Of a stretch of DNA of 64,000 nucleotides, positions 1 through 8,849 are shown piece by piece (position 1 is the first letter of the stretch; each line of letters starts with the position of its first letter). Under the pieces are notes generated by a model, which saw nothing but the letters and a program-made list of their open reading frames with translations, was not told where the DNA came from and made no database searches. This DNA comes from JAFEBO01 sp044221315 (GTDB lineage Bacteria > Planctomycetota > Phycisphaerae > Phycisphaerales > UBA1924), in contig JBGAPK010000016.1 in assembly GCA_044221315.1 (NCBI GenBank), positions 23,392 to 87,391 of the forward strand. Reading direction: 5' to 3'. The position numbers and the translations under genes were made by a program.

Positions 1-267
1 AGCCTGGTATTCCACCTTGATGATCTTGGAGCAAGGGGGAAGGGAAGCGAGGTCGAATCGGATGAGCGGGCGGCCCGTGTCCTTGCTGGTGCCGCGCTCG
101 TCGTAGTAGAAGATGCCGTTGGGACCGAAATTGGTCGTGGGTCCGTTGTTGTAAAGGAAGTTGTCGGCGGCGTTGGAATCGTTGAGAGGGATCGTGACCT
201 GGGCCGCGGTGGCTGCGCCGCAGATCCCGGAAGCCAGAACGAGAGTTGCGACGATCGTCTTCTTCAT
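1..267 (-). CDS. DNRLRE/CBM96-like secreted protein, N-terminal part (runs off window)
   Basis: This is the first 89 codons of a secreted protein whose 3' end lies outside the window. A signal peptide (MKKTIVATLVLASG...) is followed by a segment reading DNFLYNNGPTTNFG, FYYDERGT and RPLIRFDLASLP. That is the opening of a DNRLRE (CBM96-type) beta-sandwich domain, in which a DNFLYN-like start, a Gly-Tyr-rich strand and an RPLIRFDLSSLP-like strand recur. The protein is a close paralogue of the complete gene at 13151-13945. Such domains sit on extracellular, carbohydrate-binding or cell-surface proteins; a binding role is inferred. The start ATG has an AGGAG ribosome site at the usual distance. 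The gene follows a Gfo/Idh gene in the same direction but has its own promoter. Confidence 0.75.
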   Translation of the reverse strand, partial: MKKTIVATLVLASGICGAATAAQVTIPLNDSNAADNFLYNNGPTTNFGPNGIFYYDERGTSKDTGRPLIRFDLASLPPCSKIIKVEYQA

Positions 268-299
268 TGGGAATCTCCTGTGGTCGGTGACCAAGCCGC

Positions 300-345
300 A
301 GTATACAGAAATTGGACAAAGAACAACAAGTCAACTACAGGTCAA
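300..345 (-). promoter_or_regulatory. Promoter of the left DNRLRE gene with shared upstream element
   Basis: On the minus strand a TATACT -10 (305-300) lies 18 bp from TTGTTG (329-324), giving a start roughly 26 bases before the ATG at 267. Overlapping and upstream is TTGACCTGTAGTTGACTTG (345-327). It matches 15 of 19 positions of the element at 13013-13031, ahead of the paralogous gene. A run of T/A on the upstream side (349-359) could act as an UP-like element. The -10/-35 call is by eye. Confidence 0.45.
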
Positions 346-401
346 TTTTATTTTTTTTTCGAGGTTTCCGGAGGCCAGTTTCGAGGTGCCAAAGTTGAGA
401 A

Positions 402-1289
402 TCAGTCGAGATTCGTCCATGTGCCGCCCATGGCGATCGACCTGTGGCAAGAGTCAATTGCGCACATGATTTCCACGGCATTTTCGAGAGGAACCGGGGG
501 TGAGCCTCCCTCAAAGAAACGTGCAATGGAAGCGACAATGCGGTCGTAGCTCTGGGTGAGGTCTGGGGTGAATTGCACCGCTTGTCGCTCGCCCACGAGT
601 TTGACTCGAAATGGCGCCGAGCCTGATCGATCAAGTCCGATAACTGCGGTTCTCCCATCGCGATATGCGAACTCAATGTGGTATCGATCCGGATTTGCGT
701 GGGCGAGAACGCGATGAAGACCGCCTGGGTGAGACCAGAGCGCATCAACCAATTCAAAGGTGTGGCATCCGTAGTACCAGAGGCCCGGCATGTGCGCCGT
801 TTCCTGAGCCGGTCCGGTGGCTTCGACCGCTGTCAAGCGGCCCAAAGTGTTCGTCAACTTCTCCGGTATTCCGGAAATGAACCGGAGCGACGAAGCCGAG
901 AAGCACCTTGCTTGATGTGCTTGCGAATAAGTCCGGAGCGACTTCGCCTCCGCCGCAGAGCAGGTCAGCGGCTTATCGATGAACGTGGGCAGTCCGCGGC
1001 CGAGCGCCTGAATCGCCAAGTCGAAATGACGATGACCGTCCACGGTGAGCACCATCACGGCTTCAACCGAAGAGAGCAATCCGTCGAGCGTGGTCGCGGG
1101 GCGAACCCCGAAGGGGCGCAGCGCTTCGGTTGCCGCTTGGAGTCCGATGTCGTCGAGGCCTTTTGGAGTCTTGGCATCCCAGCAACAACTCACTCGGCAG
1201 GGAGACTTGCCGTGCGCATGGAGATCATGGAATCGGCGGCAGAACTCGAGCGTGTGCGAAGAGTCGAGGCCGATCACACCGATTTGCAC
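402..1289 (-). CDS. Gfo/Idh/MocA-family oxidoreductase
   Basis: A 295-residue protein of the Gfo/Idh/MocA type, NAD(P)-dependent oxidoreductases that act on sugars and sugar derivatives. It opens with the Rossmann strand MQIGVIGLDSSHT, where a classical GxGxxG is replaced by G-L-D-S-S-H. The family segment GLPTFIDKPLTCSAAEA carries the conserved D/E-K-P lysine that contacts cofactor and substrate. It is shorter than most relatives (330-380 residues), with a compact C-terminal beta domain. The start is GTG, chosen because GGAGG lies about six bases upstream. It lies at the end of the leftward gene cluster, 43 bp after the GNAT gene. The substrate is unknown; an inositol- or hexose-type compound is possible. 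Confidence 0.75.
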   Translation of the reverse strand: MQIGVIGLDSSHTLEFCRRFHDLHAHGKSPCRVSCCWDAKTPKGLDDIGLQAATEALRPFGVRPATTLDGLLSSVEAVMVLTVDGHRHFDLAIQALGRGLPTFIDKPLTCSAAEAKSLRTYSQAHQARCFSASSLRFISGIPEKLTNTLGRLTAVEATGPAQETAHMPGLWYYGCHTFELVDALWSHPGGLHRVLAHANPDRYHIEFAYRDGRTAVIGLDRSGSAPFRVKLVGERQAVQFTPDLTQSYDRIVASIARFFEGGSPPVPLENAVEIMCAIDSCHRSIAMGGTWTNLD

Positions 1290-1332
1290 GAAAAGCCTCC
1301 TTGCGCGCGACCTGCGCCGCCTGCCTGGGCAT

Positions 1333-2499
1333 TCAAATCCGATCCTGCATAGGAATCATCAGTGGGAGCGGACGCCAGGCTGCCAGAGACGAAGCTTGCG
1401 GTGGCAATGTTGACGGAAGGGGAGCGGCGAGGCAGCGAAGGAGTTCTGCGGGATCGGCTTCGAAGTCGGGTCGATCATCGCAGGGCTCGCAATGAGCCTC
1501 GTTGTCCACCGACAGGCGAAACGATTGCACTTCGGGGCTTGTGGACGCGCATGAACCCGATTGAGGCCTCGGTTTGAGAACGCATGTCCCGGGGGGCAGT
1601 GGGGTGGACGCGTGTTTGACTTTCAACAGCGCCCTGATGACGGCCGGCCAGTCATTGATCTTCCAGTTGCCCGCTTCGATCAGCGAGCAGTCGTCTGATA
1701 GGCCATCGAGTGTCTCGAAGAGCGGGTCCTGAATCAGAGGTGCAGAAACTCGCACGGGCCGGCCAGCCGATGCGGTTTGGTGTCTTAGCAACGATTCGAG
1801 GGCGTCGGTGCGTTCGCAGCAGCATTCCACACAACTACCGTCGTTCGGGTCGATGCAGCCGTAGCCGATGACCCGGCCATTCTCAGAGTGTACAACCTGA
1901 GGCTTCCGCCGCCAGTTGCAAAGGTGTCTGGGGAAAGCCTCGGCCGACCGGTTGCAGTGAACAGCGAGTTGGCGATACAGAGCGTGCATGGCCGGTAGAT
2001 CGCGGTCGGTCGCCGGACCGACACGGAGCGAGCCTTGGGCTTCTTTGGTGTCGCGCGAAAGCGAATGTTCGAGGCTGTTGGCGGTCACAAGAAAGCTCGC
2101 CTCGACTCCTGCCTTTTCGAAACCCCAGTACCCGTAGCGCCTGCGATTTCCGCCCAGGCAGGCGGCGTGGTAGCCGTCCCGGGACACCGTGGACATGGTC
2201 GCATCCATAAGGAGTCGCATAAAGCCCCGGCCGCGGAAATCGGGGTGGACGCTGACTCCGCCGATACCGGCGAGGTGGAGTTTCTGGAGTCCGATCTCCC
2301 ACTCGATGGGGAACAACCCGACCATTGCGACGATGTTGCCGTTGCGCCGCAGGGCCAAATTGCAACCCATGTGCTCGTCGGTCGGCTGGTAGAGCGCCGG
2401 AACGAGAGACGCGAAGTCGGGATCGTTAAACACCAGGCTTAGGTGCGCGATGGCTTCCTCAAAGTCCGAGCCCCCGAGTTGGACAATTGAGTCGCTCAA
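1333..2499 (-). CDS. GNAT-family N-acetyltransferase (Eis-like architecture)
   Basis: A 388-residue protein whose N-terminal 170 residues form a GNAT acetyltransferase domain. The segment GGVSVHPDFRGRGFMRLLM holds the R-G-x-G acetyl-CoA loop, and LGGNRRRYGYWGFEKAG follows. The continuation to about 390 residues, with a second GNAT-like half and a sterol-carrier-like tail, is the layout of the Eis/COG4552 group rather than of simple GNATs. Substrates of this group are amines, but none can be named here. The start is TTG at 2499 with only a weak purine-rich leader. It is co-directional with the preceding fused gene (85-bp gap) and with the following Gfo/Idh gene (43-bp gap), so co-transcription is likely. 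Confidence 0.7.
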   Translation of the reverse strand: MSDSIVQLGGSDFEEAIAHLSLVFNDPDFASLVPALYQPTDEHMGCNLALRRNGNIVAMVGLFPIEWEIGLQKLHLAGIGGVSVHPDFRGRGFMRLLMDATMSTVSRDGYHAACLGGNRRRYGYWGFEKAGVEASFLVTANSLEHSLSRDTKEAQGSLRVGPATDRDLPAMHALYRQLAVHCNRSAEAFPRHLCNWRRKPQVVHSENGRVIGYGCIDPNDGSCVECCCERTDALESLLRHQTASAGRPVRVSAPLIQDPLFETLDGLSDDCSLIEAGNWKINDWPAVIRALLKVKHASTPLPPGTCVLKPRPQSGSCASTSPEVQSFRLSVDNEAHCEPCDDRPDFEADPAELLRCLAAPLPSTLPPQASSLAAWRPLPLMIPMQDRI

Positions 2500-2584
2500 A
2501 GCTGTGTCTCATCGGGCTTCGCGGCATTGTCTGGACGAGGTCCGCGAAACTGATCGCGCGCGTTCCGAAATCCATGTTCCCCAA

Positions 2585-4630
2585 TCATGACGCGGCCCCG
2601 CTTCGGTTGGTTGATGCTGCCCTGCGGAGCGGCTCGGCTTCCATCAGCGAACCGTCCGCAGCGCTCGGAATCCACCGGACAAACCCCTCGATCGCCTCGT
2701 ATTCAGCTAAACCCAGGAGATCGTAGAGCTTGGCGGTATTGCGATTTCGCTGTTCGGCGCGTTGCCAGAATTCTCGTTGGTCGCTGGGGCCGGGAAAGAG
2801 CGCGCTGTCCTTCTGGCTCTCGTGCTTGAAGATCGCATATCGCTTCCGCATGACTTCGTCGGGGGAGAGAGGAACCGCCATCTCGATCTGCTCGGGTTCC
2901 CACTCCTGCCAGGCTCCGCGGTAGAGCCAGAGCGTGCACTGTTTCATCCAGTCGCGCCCGGCGAGCCGGTGTATGGCTGTGGTGACGGCGGCGAGGCAGA
3001 CGCGATGGGTGCCGTGCGGGTCGGAGAGGTCGCCGGCGGCGTAGACCTGGTGCGGCTTCACCCGATCCAGAATGTCCATGGTGATGCGGATGTCCTCTTC
3101 GCATAGCGGCTTCTTTCTGACGCGTCCGGTTTCATAGAACGGAAGATCCAGAAAATGGATGTTCTCGTGCCGAACACCGGAGTAGCGGGCGCCCGCGCGG
3201 GCTTCGGTGCGACGGATCAGGGTTTTGATCCGTTGAAGTTCGGGAGAGTCCACTTGACCCGCGTGCTTCTTCGTCACGAATTCCTCGACGCTCTGTTCGA
3301 TCGCGTCGGCTGCCTGCTGTCCCAGGTCGCCGAGGCGGTCTTTGAACGCGTGGGCGAATTCGGCGACGAAATCGGCGTGGCGGATGGCGGCTTCATCCCA
3401 CACGGCGATATTGCCGCTGGTCTGGTAAGCCACGTGGACATCGTGTCCCTGATCGCAGAGGCGGATAAAGGTGCCCCCCATGCTGATCACATCGTCGTCC
3501 GGGTGCGGGCTGAAGACCACGACGCGCTTGGGAAAGATTTCATGGCCGGGAACGCGGATGCGCCCGTGACGTTCGTGCGTTTGGCCTTTCTTCTCGGGCG
3601 GCTTACCTCCGGGCCAACCGGTGATTGTGTTTTGCAGGCCGCGGAATACGTCGATGTTAATGTCGTACGCGCTGCCGCGGGTGCTGAGCATGTCCTGGAG
3701 TCCGTGCTCGTTGTAGTCTTCGTCGGTGAGCTTGAGGATTGGCTTCTTGAGTGTGCGCGCGAGCCAGATCACCGCCTTGCGCACGGTCGGTTCGTCCCAC
3801 GTGCCGCCGAATTGGTCTATCGCACCGAGCAGCCACGGGGTCTTGAAGCGGGTGAGTTCCGCGGCGGCGGCGGCGTCGAGCATGATGCGCGCGTTGGGGT
3901 GCTGCTGGAGATAGGACGCGGCGATGGTGCTGGTGATTTCACCTTCAACAGCTTTTTTGATGACGTGAGCCTTGTGCTCGCCGAAAGCGAGCAGGATGAT
4001 GTGCCGGGCGTCGAGGATGGAGCCGACCCCCATGGTGACGGCCTTGCGCGGTACGTGACGCTCGCCGAAGAAATCACTCGCCGCGTCCATGCGCGTGACT
4101 CGGTCGAGTGTGATGAGCCTGGTTCGGCTGTCGCGGGCGGATCCGGGCTCGTTGAAACCGACGTGGCCGGTTCGACCGATGCCCAGGAGCTGAATGTCGA
4201 TGCCGCCGGAGTCGCGTATCAGGCGTTCGTAGTTGTCGCAGAAGCCGGCGATCTGCTCCGGCTTCAGCGTTCCATCGGGCACATGCACATTTCGGGGGTC
4301 GATATCGACTAAATCGAAGAGATACTCGCGCATGAACCGCCGGTACGACTGCAACTCCTCGGGCTGCATCGGCCAGTACTCGTCCAGATTGAATGAGATG
4401 ACGTTCCCGAACGACAGACCTTCGTGCGTGTGGAGCCGGACGAGTTCCTCGTAGACGGCCTGGGGGGTTGAGCCGGTGGCCAGGCCGAGCACCGCCTTCT
4501 GACCGTTTGCCGCTCGTTCGCGGATCAGTGCAGCAATTTCGCCGGCAACAGCGCTGCTGGCGGCATGGCTGGAGACATGCACCGTGACCGGAATTTTCTC
4601 GACCCCGGAGCCAATGTCGTGAGCGGCCAT
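2585..4630 (-). CDS. nagB: Fused glucosamine-6-phosphate deaminase-like / PIG-L (LmbE) deacetylase-like protein
   Basis: A 681-residue two-domain protein. Residues about 15-340 are a NagB-type isomerase/deaminase domain: GLATGSTP (49-56), NLDEYW (81-86), and GRTGHVGFNEPGS with the histidine expected to act in catalysis. From about 365 a PIG-L/LmbE domain begins with SPHPDDDVISMGGT, the zinc site of N-acetylglucosaminyl deacetylases. A later segment, DLSDPHGTHR, supplies the second metal-binding H-x-x-H-like motif. The fusion resembles the long NagB forms known in Bacteroidetes and planctomycetes. Such a protein could deaminate an amino-sugar phosphate and deacetylate a related compound. An upstream in-frame ATG at 4726 would overlap the M24 gene; ATG 4630 has AAAGGA in front and is preferred. 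Confidence 0.85.
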   Translation of the reverse strand: MAAHDIGSGVEKIPVTVHVSSHAASSAVAGEIAALIRERAANGQKAVLGLATGSTPQAVYEELVRLHTHEGLSFGNVISFNLDEYWPMQPEELQSYRRFMREYLFDLVDIDPRNVHVPDGTLKPEQIAGFCDNYERLIRDSGGIDIQLLGIGRTGHVGFNEPGSARDSRTRLITLDRVTRMDAASDFFGERHVPRKAVTMGVGSILDARHIILLAFGEHKAHVIKKAVEGEITSTIAASYLQQHPNARIMLDAAAAAELTRFKTPWLLGAIDQFGGTWDEPTVRKAVIWLARTLKKPILKLTDEDYNEHGLQDMLSTRGSAYDINIDVFRGLQNTITGWPGGKPPEKKGQTHERHGRIRVPGHEIFPKRVVVFSPHPDDDVISMGGTFIRLCDQGHDVHVAYQTSGNIAVWDEAAIRHADFVAEFAHAFKDRLGDLGQQAADAIEQSVEEFVTKKHAGQVDSPELQRIKTLIRRTEARAGARYSGVRHENIHFLDLPFYETGRVRKKPLCEEDIRITMDILDRVKPHQVYAAGDLSDPHGTHRVCLAAVTTAIHRLAGRDWMKQCTLWLYRGAWQEWEPEQIEMAVPLSPDEVMRKRYAIFKHESQKDSALFPGPSDQREFWQRAEQRNRNTAKLYDLLGLAEYEAIEGFVRWIPSAADGSLMEAEPLRRAASTNRSGAAS

Positions 4631-4679
4631 TGCGGGTTCCTTTGCCGTTTGATCGGCGAGCCGATGGCTCAGTCGGGTG

Positions 4680-5792
4680 TCAATCGTTCGCGGCCCGGGA
4701 CAGGCAGAAAGCTCCGGTTGGAGCAATCAAATAGGTTTCTTCGATCCGGACATTTCCGCTGGCGGTGTACGCGCCCGGCTCGATGCAGATGACGTCTCCG
4801 GCGCGAAGCGTGTCGGTCACCCCCGGATTGATGTCGGGGGCTTCGTGGAGGCGTACACCGATGCCGTGGCCGCCGTGGTGAACCAGTCCCGAAGTGCCGA
4901 AATCCGGACGCTCGCGCAGCGCAGCATCCATGGCCAACCAGATCTCAGCGCCGGAGATGCCCGGTCGGAGCATCGGGCGGATTCGATCGTGCACGCCGCC
5001 GACGTGCCGGATGAGCTGCGACTGCTCATCCGAAGCAGTTCCCACGGGAAATACTCGCGCGAGATCGGACCAGTAGCCTGCCCGGTTCGTCCAGGCATCG
5101 ATTGTGTAGAGTTCTCCGGACGTGATTATGCGATTGCGGCACGCGCCTGAGGGGGAGCCGCACCGGTAATCGCCGTCGTGAACGATTCTCTCTCCGGCAC
5201 GGAGCGTGGCGCCGCGGACAGCAGCGGCAAAGACCTCGAGTTCGTTGGCCCCGGGCTTGATCGCCATCTCCGCGGAGTTGAGGGCGGCCAGATTGGCCTG
5301 AATGGCGCCGTTGAGCCGGAACAGGTCGAGCGAGTCTTTGGTGCGCTGCAAGTCGAGAACGATCCGATCGATCGCCAAGAACGAGCCGAGACTGAGGCCC
5401 GACACCAGCTGCGAACTGACCGACTCGACCTGCACACCGATGCGAAGGCCGAGCGGACCGAAATGCGGTGCGGCGTGCTCGACCAGCCGGGGCATCAGTT
5501 CGGTCGGGATGGTGCCACCGTCGTGCCAGCGGTAGGGCACGATCCGATCAACGTGGTGCTCAACTTCCGATTCGCCGCAGGCCAGGACGGCCTCGCCGGA
5601 GGTACGGACGAGAAGGCACGCAGGGACCGCGGTGGACGTGCCGAGCTGCGAGGCGGTGAAGTAGGTGATATCGCGGGGATCGGTGATGAGAGCGCCGTCG
5701 AGTTTCGATCCGGTCAGGCGCTCGATCAGCCGGGCACGGCGCTGACTCGCGTGCGTTGCCGGATCGGGGGGAGTGGAAGGGATGGCGGTCAC
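4680..5792 (-). CDS. M24-family metallopeptidase (Xaa-Pro aminopeptidase/creatinase fold)
   Basis: A 370-residue protein with a creatinase-type N-terminal domain and a C-terminal pita-bread M24 domain. All five metal ligands are visible: Asp in YTIDAWTN, Asp in WSDLARVF, His in GGHGIGVRLHE, Glu in CIEPGAY and Glu in RIEETYLI. It should therefore be an active dinuclear-metal hydrolase. Members cleave Xaa-Pro peptides or small amidine and hydantoin-like compounds; which applies is unknown. The start is GTG, and its GTGA overlaps the aminotransferase stop by four bases, so the two are translationally coupled. Its place in a sugar locus hints at a small nitrogenous substrate rather than general proteolysis. 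Confidence 0.85.
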   Translation of the reverse strand: MTAIPSTPPDPATHASQRRARLIERLTGSKLDGALITDPRDITYFTASQLGTSTAVPACLLVRTSGEAVLACGESEVEHHVDRIVPYRWHDGGTIPTELMPRLVEHAAPHFGPLGLRIGVQVESVSSQLVSGLSLGSFLAIDRIVLDLQRTKDSLDLFRLNGAIQANLAALNSAEMAIKPGANELEVFAAAVRGATLRAGERIVHDGDYRCGSPSGACRNRIITSGELYTIDAWTNRAGYWSDLARVFPVGTASDEQSQLIRHVGGVHDRIRPMLRPGISGAEIWLAMDAALRERPDFGTSGLVHHGGHGIGVRLHEAPDINPGVTDTLRAGDVICIEPGAYTASGNVRIEETYLIAPTGAFCLSRAAND

Positions 5793-7138
5793 ACGCCCAC
5801 TTTCAGCGGAGAGGCCGTGATTTCCTCGAGAGCCGAGTCGGTCGCTTCCAGCGTCTGGTCGATGTCGGACTCGGTGTGGGCGAAGCTAATGCTGCCCTGT
5901 TTGGCCGCGACAGGGAATTGGTAAACGCCTCGCTCGATGAGTGCCCGCCGGTAGCGGACGTCGAAGTCGAAGTCGTGGCCGGTAAGGACTTCCCACCAGC
6001 TGTTGGGTGCGGCCGGCATGAAATAGGTGCAGTAGCCGCTGCCCTGACGGACGAATGTCGCGTCGATTCCATGATCGACCATCAGGCGTTTGACTCCCTC
6101 CTCGAGACGGGCCGAGAGCTTCTCGAGAGTGGCGTAGACGTTGAACGCAGGATCTGTGAGTTTTCGAAGGCAGGCGATTGCGGCGGCGACGGGGACCGGA
6201 TGGCAGTTGTAAGTCCCGGCGATAAGCACACGCTTCTCGGGATCGAGGCTGATGACGAGGTCCATGAACTTCGCCTTTCCGGCAAGCGCGGCGATTGGGA
6301 ATCCGTTGGCGATCGCCTTGCCGAAGGTAGAGAGGTCGGGCTCGATGCCGCGGAGAGTGTGATAGGCGCCGGGTCCGGAGCGGAAGCCGGTCTTTACTTC
6401 ATCGAAGATCAGGAGGAAGCCGTATCGGTCGGCGAGGCGGCGGAGGCCCTCCAGATAGCCGGCCCGCGGCTTGATCACGCCCACGTTCTGAAGCACCGGT
6501 TCGGTGATGATCGCCGCGAGCTTGTGGCGGCGGGCGACGGTTTCGACTGCTTCGAGATCGTTGAACTCCACTACATGCATGAGGGCTCGTTCTGCGGCGG
6601 GAATTCCGGCGGTGATTGGGGCGAGCGGGTATTCGTCGCCGACGATCTGGCGCCCGCCGAGCTGCTCTTTGGTGCTCATGACGTTGGCGGCGACCATGTT
6701 GTGGTTGCCGTTGTAACCGCCCTGCATGCGGAGGATGTGGTCCGCCCCGGTCCAGGCGCGGGCGACGCGGATGGCCTGGGCGGTAGCTTCCGAGCCGGTA
6801 TTCAGAAACTGGACTTTGTCGGCGCTCGGGACGCATTTCAGGAAGAGTCGGGCGAGGTCCCCTTCGTCGGATGTCGGTCCGCTGCCGTAGTTGCTGTGGC
6901 AGCGGGCCATCGCCTCGATCACGGCCTTGTTCTGGTCGGGGTCATTGTGCCCGAGGATGTAGGGCGCGAAGCCGGCGTGGTAATCGATGTATTCCTTCCC
7001 GTCGACGTCCCACATCCGCGAGCCCTGCGCCCGCGCGAAGGCGATGCAGGGGTCCGCTTTTCGGTTGATGGAGGCCAGACCGCCGGGGATGACCTCCTGG
7101 TTTCGTCGGAGAAGCTCGTTGGAGCGTTGAATGTTCAT
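5789..7138 (-). CDS. Class III aminotransferase (glutamate-1-semialdehyde aminomutase-like)
   Basis: A 449-residue PLP enzyme of fold type I, class III. Visible are the phosphate-binding FLNTGSEATAQAIRVAR, the ring-stacking Asp in LLIFDEVKTGFR, and the Schiff-base lysine in TFGKAIANGFPIAAL. The sequence resembles glutamate-1-semialdehyde 2,1-aminomutase, but it sits with catabolic genes, so it more likely transfers an amino group to or from an amino sugar or keto acid. A GGGG ribosome site precedes the ATG. It follows the small membrane protein gene by 45 bp and overlaps the M24 gene by four bases. Confidence 0.85.
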   Translation of the reverse strand: MNIQRSNELLRRNQEVIPGGLASINRKADPCIAFARAQGSRMWDVDGKEYIDYHAGFAPYILGHNDPDQNKAVIEAMARCHSNYGSGPTSDEGDLARLFLKCVPSADKVQFLNTGSEATAQAIRVARAWTGADHILRMQGGYNGNHNMVAANVMSTKEQLGGRQIVGDEYPLAPITAGIPAAERALMHVVEFNDLEAVETVARRHKLAAIITEPVLQNVGVIKPRAGYLEGLRRLADRYGFLLIFDEVKTGFRSGPGAYHTLRGIEPDLSTFGKAIANGFPIAALAGKAKFMDLVISLDPEKRVLIAGTYNCHPVPVAAAIACLRKLTDPAFNVYATLEKLSARLEEGVKRLMVDHGIDATFVRQGSGYCTYFMPAAPNSWWEVLTGHDFDFDVRYRRALIERGVYQFPVAAKQGSISFAHTESDIDQTLEATDSALEEITASPLKVGV

Positions 7139-7183
7139 TTCGGTCCCCTGGTTGTCAGGTCGGGCAGTGATCGTTGATCGGAA

Positions 7184-7711
7184 TTACTCCGGACTGCACG
7201 CGGCACCGGGACTGCCGGAGCACAACCTCGAGATCGTGTCGCGGATCGCAAGTGCCTCCCTACTGGTGGGTGAGATCCAGCGAGTTCCTGTGAAGGCCCG
7301 CATCTGAAGGCCTTCCATCAGCGTCTCGGGTTTACGATCGCCCCCGTCGAGAAGCTTTTTCGCGTCGGCGCGGTACTTCTCGAGCCATCCGGCGGTGGCG
7401 CCGAGGGCATTGGCCTCGTCCAGCGTCTTGCCGTTGAGATTGGGGCAGGGCTTGCAGGAGAACAGAAACAGGCGGACGCCCGCCGGTTCGTTTTCAAATG
7501 GGCCGGAAGGGGTCTCTACGGGAGCCCAAGCGTTGGCCGGTCCCACAAAGATCTTCTTCGTATTGAGATCGAAGAAGTAGACACCGACGATTCGGTCGGA
7601 GCGATCAAAGAAGCCGCGACCAAGAAACACGGCCGCGCCCACAATGGCAACGATGCAGGCCGCGACGGTGATGTTCCGCTTCAGGTTGGAGGATTCGGGT
7701 TCGCGCTGCAT
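7184..7711 (-). CDS. Single-pass membrane protein of unknown function
   Basis: A 175-residue protein with one N-terminal transmembrane helix (residues about 13-31, TVAACIVAIVGAAVFLG) after a short positively charged head, so an inside-out anchor with an exported body. The body carries a C-x-x-C (SCKPCPN) and two further cysteines near the C-terminus, suggesting a disulfide or metal site. I do not recognise the family. A GAGGA site precedes the ATG. It lies between the DHDPS-like and aminotransferase genes with gaps of 37 and 45 bp, consistent with one transcript. Nothing in it points to an enzymatic role. Confidence 0.6.
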   Translation of the reverse strand: MQREPESSNLKRNITVAACIVAIVGAAVFLGRGFFDRSDRIVGVYFFDLNTKKIFVGPANAWAPVETPSGPFENEPAGVRLFLFSCKPCPNLNGKTLDEANALGATAGWLEKYRADAKKLLDGGDRKPETLMEGLQMRAFTGTRWISPTSREALAIRDTISRLCSGSPGAACSPE

Positions 7712-7748
7712 GGGAAGTTCCTCTTTGGTGCGTTGGCGGGCGAATTCG

Positions 7749-8828
7749 TCAGCCGCTCAGCCACTCCGAGCGGTGCCGGGCAACGAACTCGTCGTCGGCA
7801 AGATGCGGATACGCGGCGGTCACGCGGTCGATTTCTTCGAGTTGACCGGGTCCGAGCGCTTCGTGCTCATCGAGGCACCACGTGCCCTCGAGCAGGCCCT
7901 GGCGCCGGAGAATCTCGTGGAGCCCCGCGATGACGCCGCGGAAGCCGTTGGCGGCATCGAAGAATGCGGCATTGGAATCGGTGACCTGATTCGCCTCGAC
8001 GAGCAGTTCGGGCGGGACTTGGCCGGAAGCCGAGGCTTTGTGGCAGCGGTCGAGGAGTTCGACAGCGCGCCCGGTCCAGACCGACCAATGCCCGAGAAGG
8101 CCGCCGACGATTCGTCGCTCGACCCAATTCCCGTGGACGCTAAGCCGGTACGGGCTGATCAGATCGTGGACGATATTGTCGTCGTTGCCGGTGTAGAGCG
8201 AGATGTCGTCGCGGCCGGATTCAACTACGGCCCGGACCACGTCGAGCGTCCGGTAGCGATCGAACGGAGCGATCTTAATCGCGAGAACGGAGGGCAACTC
8301 GGCGAATCGCCGCCAAAAGGAGTAGGCGAGCTCGCGTCCGCCCACGCGGGGCTGAAGGTAAAACCCGATGAGCGGGATCACGGCGCCCACGGCACGGCAG
8401 TGATCGATGAGGCTGTCGTCGCTCGCGGTCTGAAGGGCGGCCAGCGAGAGCAGCCCCGCGTGGTAGCCGAGTTCGCTCAGCAGTGCCGCCTCGGCGCACG
8501 CGCGGTCGGTCGATCCCGTGACGCCGCCGATCCGGATGAGCGGGCAAGGGCGGGATGCGTCGGCGCGGTCCATTTCTTCACGGGCGATTGTCAGGACAGG
8601 ACGGAAGAGTCCAACCTCGGGGTCTCGGATGCGGAACTGGGTGGTGTGCACTCCGACCGCGAGGCCACCGGCGCCGGCGGCGATGTAATAGCGGGCGAGC
8701 GCTCTCTGCCGGCGCTCGTCGAGGGTGCGGCGAGCCGTTAGGGCGAGAGGATGGGCGGGGATCGCGATGCCGCGCCGCAGCGCGATCAGCGCCTTTGGGT
8801 CGATTCTGGAGAAGGAGGCGTGAGACAT
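7749..8828 (-). CDS. Dihydrodipicolinate synthase-like class I aldolase
   Basis: A 359-residue TIM-barrel protein of the DHDPS/N-acetylneuraminate lyase/KDG-aldolase superfamily. The Schiff-base lysine is seen in SVLAIKIAPFDRY and the catalytic tyrosine in PLIGFYLQPRVGG; an IRIGGVTGSTDRA strand matches the usual substrate loop. It is longer than typical DHDPS (about 290-310 residues). In this setting it should cleave or dehydrate a 2-keto-3-deoxy sugar acid to pyruvate plus an aldehyde; lysine biosynthesis is unlikely. It starts 21 bp after the epimerase gene in the leftward cluster. Confidence 0.75.
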   Translation of the reverse strand: MSHASFSRIDPKALIALRRGIAIPAHPLALTARRTLDERRQRALARYYIAAGAGGLAVGVHTTQFRIRDPEVGLFRPVLTIAREEMDRADASRPCPLIRIGGVTGSTDRACAEAALLSELGYHAGLLSLAALQTASDDSLIDHCRAVGAVIPLIGFYLQPRVGGRELAYSFWRRFAELPSVLAIKIAPFDRYRTLDVVRAVVESGRDDISLYTGNDDNIVHDLISPYRLSVHGNWVERRIVGGLLGHWSVWTGRAVELLDRCHKASASGQVPPELLVEANQVTDSNAAFFDAANGFRGVIAGLHEILRRQGLLEGTWCLDEHEALGPGQLEEIDRVTAAYPHLADDEFVARHRSEWLSG

Positions 8829-8849
8829 GCCCGGTCGAGCTCCCCCGGT

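Noticed and set aside
3155..4312. Long plus-strand open frame opposite the NagB-PIG-L gene (385 codons)
   Set aside because: Mirror frame of a high-GC gene; no family motifs, Val/Asp/Glu-rich composition typical of antisense reading, and the minus strand has clear domains.
5756..7177. 473-codon plus-strand open frame opposite the aminotransferase
   Set aside because: Antisense shadow; the minus strand carries all PLP-enzyme motifs.
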